Assembly: GCF_025149945.1 (NCBI RefSeq)
Contig: NZ_JALXVH010000027.1
Coordinates: 1 to 38,648 of the forward strand
Reading direction: 5' to 3'
DNA: 38,648 bases
Source: Kocuria sp. p3-SID1428
Lineage (GTDB): Bacteria > Actinomycetota > Actinomycetes > Actinomycetales > Micrococcaceae
The translations under genes were made by a program, and so were the position numbers. Positions within the stretch are counted from its first letter, which is position 1, and every line of letters starts with the position of its first letter. Below, in pieces: positions 32,198 to 38,648 of the stretch. The notes under the pieces are model-generated. The model had not been told where the DNA came from. It was given only the letters and a program-made list of their open reading frames with translations, and did no database searches.

Positions 32198-34054
32198 ATG
32201 GTCGAGGCGATTCGAGGGCCCGGCTGCGGGTCGAGAGGGCGCCGCCCAGCGGGATCCCCGCAGTGCTCGGGTGAACGCCGAGCTGAGCTCCCCTCTCCGA
32301 AGGCCCGTGAGAACTCCGGGCCGGATCCGGTTCTGGGCACGGCCCGATGGGTGCCCTCGAGCACGGACGGCGAGGCGCTTGCGGTCCACGTCCACCGTCC
32401 ATCGGACGGTGCGGTGCGCCGGGCCCTCGTCCTCGCGCCGCCCATCGGGCGGGAGCAGGTGATCTCCTACCGCACCCTGCGCGTGCTGGCCATCCGGGCG
32501 GCCTCGCAGGCCGGGGCGGTGGTGCTGCGCCCGACGTGGAGCGGTATCGGCGAATCGACGGGGCCGCTGCCGTCCGAGCCCGCGAGTGCTTGGCGCGCGG
32601 ATCTGCTGCGGCTGATCGCCGCCGCGCGGGAAGCGGCGCCGGGAGCAGAGGTCACGGTCGTGGGCCTGCGTCTGGGCGCTGCGGTGGCCGCGAGCGTCGT
32701 GGACGTGCCCGGCGGTGCGGAGCGCACCGTCGCCTGGGAGCCGGTGTCCGGGCGGCGCTTCGTGCGCGAGCACCGTGCACTGCGCCGGATGTCGCTGGAG
32801 ACGGCGGAGTCCCCGGAGCGGATCGAGCTGCCCGGTCTTGTCCTGAGTCCGGAGCAGGCGGATTCCCTGAAGTCGCTGAGGCTTCCGGCCGACGATGTGC
32901 TGCAGCGCCGAGGCGACGTGCGCGTCGTGCGCGCCGGCGAGCACCAGCGAGCGCAGGCCGAGGGCATGTACGCGGTCGCCTCTCGGGATGCCAGAGTGCC
33001 GCTGGGGCTCGTGGACGAGGTCATCGCCGCCGCGATGCCGGCACAGGGCATGCGTGATGTCGTCGCACCGGACGACGACGCGGGGGCGCCGGAGCGGCGA
33101 TGGCCGAGGCACTGGGACTCGCCCGCACGCAGCGGCCTCGTCGGCGTGCGCAGCGAGTTCGTCGCTGTGGGCGAGCACCTCCTGCCCGGCGTCCTGGCTC
33201 GGCCGGTGCCTGGTGCTCGGTCGTCGCGGCCGGAGGACGTGCCGGCGGACGAGCGGCCGGGGCATGCGGCGGGGCTGCTGCTGATCGCCGCCGATGCCGA
33301 GCCGATGGACGGCCCCACCGGGCTGTGGGCCCGCATGGCGCGCGATCTGGCAGGGCAGGGCATGACGGTGCTGCGCGCCGAACGCCGTGGAATCGGCGAG
33401 GCGGGGGACCCCTCCTGCCTCCGCGAGCCGATGCCGTACACCGAGGAGGCGGTGGAGGATGTGAACCGGTCGGCAGCCTGGCTGCGCCGTCGGGTCGACG
33501 GCCCCGTGGCCGCCTCCGGGCTGTGCTCCGGAGCATGGATGGCGCTGAGGTGCGCGGCGGAGCTGGACCTGGTGATCCTCATCAACAACATCGCCTGGAG
33601 TCCTGAGGGCGGCTATTACTGGCGCTACTACCGTGATGGAGCCATGCAGCGGCTTCTGGGAGGGCGCGAACGGCTCAGCCAAGACCCCGAGGGGCGGCGG
33701 GCCCGACTCAAGGAGCGGCTCAAGGTCATGCGCGCCGCGGTGCTCAGGCGGGCGCCGCTGTGGCTGCTCGAGGCGGCAGCCCGAACAGGACAGGTCCAGT
33801 CGGTGAGCCAGATGTTCCGAGACTCCTCCACTATGCCTCCCGTGGATCTGCACCTGGGCGACGGCGATCGGGAGACCTTCGACATGGCGGGCGGTCTGCG
33901 GCAGGTCAGCGCTCTGAGGCGCCGAGGCTTCTGCCTGCGAGTCATGTTCCTCGGAGAAGCCGATCATGCCCTGCTGGCCGATACGAGCCGACAGCGCGCG
34001 GCTGCGGCGCTGCGTCGCAGTCTGGGCCTTCCGGAACCCGAGACCGGAGGCTGA
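32198..34054 (+). CDS. Tandem two-domain alpha/beta-hydrolase, copy 3
   Basis: 618 aa, the same plan as the two copies at 17794-21608. The N-half has VLAPPIGREQVISYRTLRVL, RPTWSGIGESTGPL and the elbow VVGLRLGAAVA with Arg158 in place of Ser. The C-half (about 357-610) has DGPTGLWARMARDLAGQG, VLRAERRGIGEAGD, the elbow ASGLCSGAWMALR with Cys443, LHLGDGDRETF with Asp557, and GEADHALLADT with His590. It is closer to copy 2 than to copy 1 in the C-half: both share the DGPTGLWA block, EPMPYTEE/TSPMPYDQ and the NN-x-AW segment. ATG 32198 follows GAGAGGGAGAAAC; the frame is open to 32090 but without a ribosome site. It is the last EPS-locus gene, 191 bp before mfd, and has its own divergent promoter region. 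Confidence 0.82.
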   Translation: MVEAIRGPGCGSRGRRPAGSPQCSGERRAELPSPKARENSGPDPVLGTARWVPSSTDGEALAVHVHRPSDGAVRRALVLAPPIGREQVISYRTLRVLAIRAASQAGAVVLRPTWSGIGESTGPLPSEPASAWRADLLRLIAAAREAAPGAEVTVVGLRLGAAVAASVVDVPGGAERTVAWEPVSGRRFVREHRALRRMSLETAESPERIELPGLVLSPEQADSLKSLRLPADDVLQRRGDVRVVRAGEHQRAQAEGMYAVASRDARVPLGLVDEVIAAAMPAQGMRDVVAPDDDAGAPERRWPRHWDSPARSGLVGVRSEFVAVGEHLLPGVLARPVPGARSSRPEDVPADERPGHAAGLLLIAADAEPMDGPTGLWARMARDLAGQGMTVLRAERRGIGEAGDPSCLREPMPYTEEAVEDVNRSAAWLRRRVDGPVAASGLCSGAWMALRCAAELDLVILINNIAWSPEGGYYWRYYRDGAMQRLLGGRERLSQDPEGRRARLKERLKVMRAAVLRRAPLWLLEAAARTGQVQSVSQMFRDSSTMPPVDLHLGDGDRETFDMAGGLRQVSALRRRGFCLRVMFLGEADHALLADTSRQRAAAALRRSLGLPEPETGG

Positions 34055-34245
34055 CCCGGTTGCTGCCGCGCGACGCATGGGCGTCGGCGGCTCGGAGTAG
34101 CCTGGTCGTCCAGCCCCGTCGATGTGCCGCCCCTTCGGCGTCCACGTCGCGCGCCGCTGGCAGCGGGCAAGGCTCCTCACCCGAGGGCCCGCCCGCTGCG
34201 AGCGCAGGGCGCTTCGCCATGCCGTCTTCAGGAGTCTCGCAGCAC

Positions 34246-37200
34246 ATGTCCCTCACCGGCCTCGCCGACATCCTCGCCCAGGAGCCCTCGCTGGCCACGG
34301 CCCGCGCCCAGGCGGGCGTGCGCCCTGCGGAGCGCTCCGCCGAGACCGTGATCAGCGTGGCCGATGGCATGCGCCCGGTGCTGATCAGCCAGCTGCTGGC
34401 GGGTCTGCGCAGCGCCCCGGCCTCCGACGCTCAGCAGCCGGTGCTGCTCGTGGTCACCGCCACGGGCCGGGAGGCCGAGGAGCTCGAGCAGCAGCTGCCG
34501 GCCTGGGCCCCGCAGGCTCAGGTCGCCTCGCTTCCGGCGTGGGAGACGCTGCCGCACGAGCGGCTCTCGCCGCGCTCGGACACCGTGGGCCAGCGCCTGG
34601 ACGTCATGCGCCACCTCGCTCACCCGGAGCAGGGGGCGCTGGATGTCGTCGTGGCTCCGGTGCGCGCGGTGCTGCAGCCGGTCGTGGAGGGCATGGGGGA
34701 CCTGCAGCCGGTGATCCTCGAGCGCGGGGCCGAGCAGTCCTTCGACGACACCGTCCGGGCCCTCGCCGATGCCGCCTACTCCCGCACGGACATGGTCTCC
34801 CGCCGCGGCGAGTTCGCCGTGCGCGGCGGGATCATCGATGTCTTCCCGCCCACCGCCGATCATCCGGTGCGCGTCGAGTTCTTCGGCGATGAGATCGAGG
34901 AGCTGCGCTGGTTCTCGGTGGCGGATCAGCGCACCCTGCGCAGCGGCGAGCACCCGCAGCGCATCGTGGCCCCTCCGTGCCGCGAGCTGCTGATCACCCC
35001 TGCGGTGCAGTCGCGCGCCGCTCGGCTCAAGGATCGCCTGCCCGGTGCGGAAGCCATCCTGGAGCGGATCGCCGGCGGCATCTACTCGGAGGGCATGGAG
35101 TCGCTGGCCCCGCTGCTGGCCGATCGCATGGTGCCCGTGCTCTCGCTGCTGCCGGCAGGCTCCATCGTGGTGGTGCAGGAGCCGGAGAAGGTCCGCGCCC
35201 GCGCCGAGGACCTGGTGGCCACGAACGAGGAGTTCCTGGCCGCCGCGTGGGAGTCCGCCGCCGACACCGATCAGGCCCCGCTGGACGTGGCCCAGGCTCA
35301 GTCCCTGGAGGACGACGGCCGCACCCTGGCCTCCGGGTCGTTCCACACGCTGGCCCAGTCCCGGGACACCGCCCTGGACGCCGGGCTGGGGTGGTGGTCC
35401 ACGACCGCACTGACCGTGGGCGCGCAGCTCTCCGAGGTCGATGCCGACACCGATGAGGCCCTGGTGCGACTCATGGACACCGACGCCGACACCCTGACGG
35501 TCGCCGGGCGAACCCCCCGTCGCTTCGGCGGCGACGTGGAGGCCCTGCTCGAGCACCTGGGCGCTCTCGTGCGCGAGGGCTGGCAGGTCGTGGCCGTGAC
35601 CGAGGGCCCCGGGCCGCTGCAGCGTCTGTCCGAGCTGATGGGCAGCGCGGACATCCCCGCCGCTCGCCACGAGTCCCTCGAGGCCGCGCCCACCGCCGGC
35701 GTCGTCGAGCTGACCACGGCCAGCGTGTCCACCGGCTTCGTGCTCGACGACCAGCGCGTGGCCCTGCTCAGCGAGGCCGACGTCCTGGGGCGCTCGTCGT
35801 CGTACGCGGCCAAGACCAAGACGGCGCTGCCGCAGCGGCGCCGGCGCAACGCAGTGGATCCGCTGGCGCTGCAGCCCGGCGACTACGTGGTCCACGAGCA
35901 GCACGGCGTGGGTCAGTTCATCGAGCTGATCGCCCGACCGATCGCCGGTGCGGTGACCAAGCCCGGGCAGCCCAAGCCGCAGCGCGAGTACCTGGTGCTC
36001 GAGTACGCCCCGTCCAAGCGCAATGGGCCCAAGGACCGGCTGTTCGTGCCCACGGACCAGCTGGACCAGATCTCGACCTATCAGGGCGGGGAGGCTCCGG
36101 TGCTGTCCAAGATGGGCGGCTCGGACTGGAATGCCAAGAAGCGCGCGGCCAAGCGGGCGGTCAAGGACATCGCCGCCGAGCTGATCCGCCTCTACTCGGC
36201 GCGCATGGCCACCAGGGGCCACGCCTTCGGCCCGGACACCCCGTGGCAGCGCGAGCTCGAGGAGGCCTTCCCCTACATCGAGACCCCGGATCAGCTCACC
36301 ACGATCGACGAGGTCAAGGCCGACATGGAGAAGGAGGTCCCCATGGACCGCCTGATCTCCGGCGACGTCGGCTACGGCAAGACCGAGGTCGCGGTGCGCG
36401 CCGCGTTCAAGGCCATCCAGGACGGCAAGCAGGTCGCGGTGCTCGTGCCCACCACGCTGCTGGGTCAGCAGCACGTGGAGACGTTCTCCCAGCGCTACTC
36501 GGGCTTCCCCGTGCGCGTGGCGGGACTGTCCCGCTTCCAGACCGCCAAGGAGTCCAAGGAGGTCCTGGCAGGGCTGCGCGACGGCTCCGTGGACCTGGTG
36601 GTGGGCACCCACCGCCTGCTGAGCAAGGAGGTCCAGTTCAAGGACCTCGGGCTGATCATCGTGGACGAGGAGCAGCGCTTCGGTGTGGAGCACAAGGAGA
36701 AGCTCAAGGCCATGCGCACGGACGTCGATGTGCTGTCCATGTCCGCGACCCCCATCCCGCGCACGCTCGAGATGTCGCTGACCGGCATCCGCGAGACCTC
36801 CACGCTGGCCACGCCGCCGGAGGAGCGCCACCCCGTGCTGACGTACGTGGGCGCCTACACGGACCGGCAGGTCACCGCCGCGATCCGCCGCGAGCTCATG
36901 CGCGAGGGCCAGGTCTTCTTCGTGCACAACCGGGTCTCGTCGATCACCCGCCGCGCCTCGGAGATCGCCCAGCTGGTCCCGGAGGCCCGCGTGGCGGTGG
37001 CGCACGGGCAGATGTCGGAGAACGAGCTCGAGCAGATCATCTTGGACTTCTACGAGAAGCGCTTCGACGTCCTGGTCTCCACCACGATCGTGGAGACCGG
37101 CCTGGACATCGCCAATGCGAACACCCTGATCGTCGACGGCGCGGACAAGTACGGGCTCTCGCAGCTGCACCAGCTGCGCGGGCGCGTGGGCCGCGGCCGC

Positions 37201-37989
37201 GAGCGGGCCTACGCCTACTTCCTCTACGACGTCGAGAAGCCGCTGACCGAGACGGCCCTCGAGCGGCTCAAGGCCGCGGCCGCGCACAACGAGCTCGGCG
37301 CCGGCCTGCAGCTGGCCCAGAAGGACCTCGAGATCCGCGGGGCCGGCAACCTGCTGGGCGGCGAGCAGTCCGGGCACATCCAGGGGGTGGGCTTCGACAT
37401 GTACCTGCGCCTGGTCGGCGAGGCCGTCTCCGAGTTCCGCGGCGACGAGGACACCGCGCCCACGGAGATGAAGATCGAGCTGCCGGTCAACGCGCACCTG
37501 CCGCACGACTACGTCCCGGGGGAGCGCCTGCGCCTGGATGCCTACCGCACCCTGGCCCAGGCCTCCGACGAGGACGGCATCCGCGAGGTCGAGGCCGAGC
37601 TGCAGGACCGCTTCGGCGAGCTTCCGGAGCCGGCTCGGCTGCTGCTCGAGGTCGCCCGCCTGCGTGTGATGGCCCGCTCGGTGGGCCTGTCGGACATCGC
37701 TGTGCAGGGGCCGAGCATCCGCTTCGCCCCTGCCGATCTGCCCGAGTCCAAGAAGATGCGCCTGCAGCGCATGCACCCCGGATCCAAGATCGTGCCGGTT
37801 CCGGGGGCCGACGCCTCCGGTGCCCGTCAGGTCCTGATCCCCAAGCCCAAGACGGCGCGCGTCGGAGGCAAGGACCTCACCGACGCCGCCGTGATCGACT
37901 GGGCTCGCCAGGTGCTTGTGTCGATCTTCGAGGCGCAGGAGCCGCAGGCATCGTCGAGCGCGGCGCAGGCGCAGAGCGGTTCGCAGTGA
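34246..37989 (+). CDS. mfd: Transcription-repair coupling factor Mfd
   Basis: 1247 aa. Removes RNA polymerase stalled at DNA damage and recruits UvrA. The N-terminal UvrB-like region has [33 protein letters not shown] and [17 protein letters not shown]. The polymerase-interacting domain starts at [17 protein letters not shown] (about 541). The RecG-like translocase has Walker [12 protein letters not shown] (706-716), [17 protein letters not shown] (806 onward), [15 protein letters not shown] and FVHNRVSSI. The C-terminal TRCF domain ([13 protein letters not shown]) is complete. ATG 34246 follows AGGAG at a slightly long distance of 11 nt; an in-frame ATG at 34219 has no ribosome site. Strand-specific hairpin 38311-38344 lies downstream. 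Confidence 0.96.
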   Translation: MSLTGLADILAQEPSLATARAQAGVRPAERSAETVISVADGMRPVLISQLLAGLRSAPASDAQQPVLLVVTATGREAEELEQQLPAWAPQAQVASLPAWETLPHERLSPRSDTVGQRLDVMRHLAHPEQGALDVVVAPVRAVLQPVVEGMGDLQPVILERGAEQSFDDTVRALADAAYSRTDMVSRRGEFAVRGGIIDVFPPTADHPVRVEFFGDEIEELRWFSVADQRTLRSGEHPQRIVAPPCRELLITPAVQSRAARLKDRLPGAEAILERIAGGIYSEGMESLAPLLADRMVPVLSLLPAGSIVVVQEPEKVRARAEDLVATNEEFLAAAWESAADTDQAPLDVAQAQSLEDDGRTLASGSFHTLAQSRDTALDAGLGWWSTTALTVGAQLSEVDADTDEALVRLMDTDADTLTVAGRTPRRFGGDVEALLEHLGALVREGWQVVAVTEGPGPLQRLSELMGSADIPAARHESLEAAPTAGVVELTTASVSTGFVLDDQRVALLSEADVLGRSSSYAAKTKTALPQRRRRNAVDPLALQPGDYVVHEQHGVGQFIELIARPIAGAVTKPGQPKPQREYLVLEYAPSKRNGPKDRLFVPTDQLDQISTYQGGEAPVLSKMGGSDWNAKKRAAKRAVKDIAAELIRLYSARMATRGHAFGPDTPWQRELEEAFPYIETPDQLTTIDEVKADMEKEVPMDRLISGDVGYGKTEVAVRAAFKAIQDGKQVAVLVPTTLLGQQHVETFSQRYSGFPVRVAGLSRFQTAKESKEVLAGLRDGSVDLVVGTHRLLSKEVQFKDLGLIIVDEEQRFGVEHKEKLKAMRTDVDVLSMSATPIPRTLEMSLTGIRETSTLATPPEERHPVLTYVGAYTDRQVTAAIRRELMREGQVFFVHNRVSSITRRASEIAQLVPEARVAVAHGQMSENELEQIILDFYEKRFDVLVSTTIVETGLDIANANTLIVDGADKYGLSQLHQLRGRVGRGRERAYAYFLYDVEKPLTETALERLKAAAAHNELGAGLQLAQKDLEIRGAGNLLGGEQSGHIQGVGFDMYLRLVGEAVSEFRGDEDTAPTEMKIELPVNAHLPHDYVPGERLRLDAYRTLAQASDEDGIREVEAELQDRFGELPEPARLLLEVARLRVMARSVGLSDIAVQGPSIRFAPADLPESKKMRLQRMHPGSKIVPVPGADASGARQVLIPKPKTARVGGKDLTDAAVIDWARQVLVSIFEAQEPQASSSAAQAQSGSQ

Positions 37990-38018
37990 TCCCGACGTCG
38001 TCGCACGTCAGGGCGCAG

Positions 38019-38113
38019 ATGTCCCCTACTGTGCGGAAGTTCATCTACTTCGGCTAATTAGGGGGACATGTCCGTGTTTCTGCTCGGATCGCTACCTGAT
38101 CGAGGACATGTCC
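38019..38113. repeat. Palindromic element downstream of mfd, possible mobile-element scar
   Basis: The 659-bp stretch 37990-38648 after mfd shows no convincing gene. ATGTCCCCTA at 38019-38028 pairs with the end TTAGGGGGACAT (38058-38069, one extra G), and an inner GAAGT/ACTTC stem (38036-38040/38047-38051) makes a large hairpin. The 10-bp palindrome GGACATGTCC occurs at 38064-38073 and again at 38104-38113. The segment is AT-richer than its surroundings. It could be the end of a degraded insertion sequence or a MITE; no transposase and no target duplication are visible. Confidence 0.35.
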
Positions 38114-38310
38114 ACCTATTCTGATGAAGGTTGAGCCGGTGCGGGTTCACCATCTGCCGCTGTCCTGTGCGGAAGGTGCTTGTGACCTTGGGGGCACCAG
38201 CACCTCCCGCTGAAGCGGCAGACCCGCAGCTGCGGCACCTGCTCCTCGGGCAGCTCGCTGCGGCTGACGACCCGCGCGCGTCGCGCAGGCCCTTCGGCCC
38301 GTGACGCAGG

Positions 38311-38344
38311 AGAAGCCCCGCACCCTGGTCGGTGCGGGGCTTCT
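38311..38344. terminator. Strong hairpin terminator downstream of mfd
   Basis: Perfect 14-bp inverted repeat agaagccccgcacc (38311-38324) and its complement (38331-38344) with a 6-nt loop. It lies about 320 nt after the mfd stop, so it may end the mfd transcript or that of an unrecognised short gene between them. Confidence 0.7.
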
Positions 38345-38648
38345 GTCGTCCCGCCCGCCCTCCCCAGCCGGCACCTCCAGCCATCCCGTTCGAGGCTGCG
38401 GGAGACAGGAGCACGCCGAGGGGACGCAGCGGACGGCCTTCCAGGCCCGAATCGCGGCGGATGGGTCGCCTCGGCGACGATCCTCGACCACGTACTCATT
38501 CCTGCCCTTACCCTGCGTGTCCGCCGGTGAGAGATCGCTTGCGCAGACCTTCGCGCCGCGAAGGCCTGCACAGGCGACTCCTCATGGCGGCTCGGGGGCG
38601 GCAGCGGGCCTGCAACGCTGCCGAGGCCACATTCCTGGGTACGACGAC

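Noticed and set aside
34228..37776. 1182-codon open frame on the minus strand opposite mfd
   Set aside because: Shadow frame produced by GC-rich codons; its translation is low-complexity, lacks any motif and mfd is unambiguous on the other strand.
38116..38571. 151-codon minus-strand frame after mfd with a Cys-x-Cys stretch
   Set aside because: No family recognised, it spans the 38311-38344 terminator hairpin and has no ribosome site; left unannotated.
1..38648. CRISPR array or intact insertion sequence
   Set aside because: No regularly spaced direct repeats and no transposase or integrase motifs were seen.

Overview
The window is GC-rich (roughly 70% by eye). Its genes use near-exclusive G/C third positions, purine-rich Shine-Dalgarno sites and many GTG starts and 4-nt start/stop overlaps. 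The housekeeping genes (rplY, pth, sufS/sufU, nhaA, a DUF2505 gene, mfd) are typical of Actinobacteria. The order rplY-pth ... mfd with GH25 and DUF2505 genes fits Micrococcales, most likely a Micrococcaceae/Kocuria-like organism; this placement is an inference from memory.

Layout. 1-3216 (minus strand): a secreted GH25 lysozyme-like protein cut by the window edge, and a WbaP/CpsE-type polyprenyl glycosylphosphotransferase that would start a lipid-linked glycan. 3589-9263: a housekeeping block made of rplY with a multi-hairpin leader, pth, sufS-sufU, nhaA (minus) and a DUF2505 gene (minus), separated by strong hairpin terminators. 9628-34054: a large exopolysaccharide (EPS) locus. 34246-37989: mfd. 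37990-38648: no convincing gene, but a palindromic element and a strong terminator hairpin.

The EPS locus has two interleaved parts. The conventional Wzx/Wzy part comprises three separate GT4 enzymes, one GT2, a GT4-GT26 (WecG/TagA) fusion, a Wzx flippase, a Wzy-like polymerase and a Wzz-like chain-length protein, plus the distant initiating transferase. The unusual part is a carrier-protein module in one run of plus-strand genes: an AcpS-like phosphopantetheinyl transferase whose frame runs without a stop into an acyl carrier protein, an acyl-CoA-dehydrogenase-like flavoprotein, a class II aaRS-like amino acid:[carrier protein] ligase with the Cys/Glu/Cys metal ligands of that family, a DUF1839 protein, a GH2 beta-mannosidase-like enzyme, and two ~620-650 aa proteins each made of two alpha/beta-hydrolase domains. 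A third copy of the two-domain hydrolase sits at the other end of the locus beside mfd. From ACP to GH2, and between the two hydrolases, every junction is a 4-nt overlap.

Working model (inference): the PPTase makes holo-ACP; the ligase charges it with a small amino acid; the flavoprotein may oxidise the thioester-bound amino acid; DUF1839 and/or the Cys-nucleophile hydrolase domains move the aminoacyl group onto a saccharide intermediate; Wzx/Wzy/Wzz then export and polymerise the decorated unit. If correct, this would be an actinobacterial route to aminoacylated exopolysaccharide built on an aaRS paralogue, which I believe is not described as a system.
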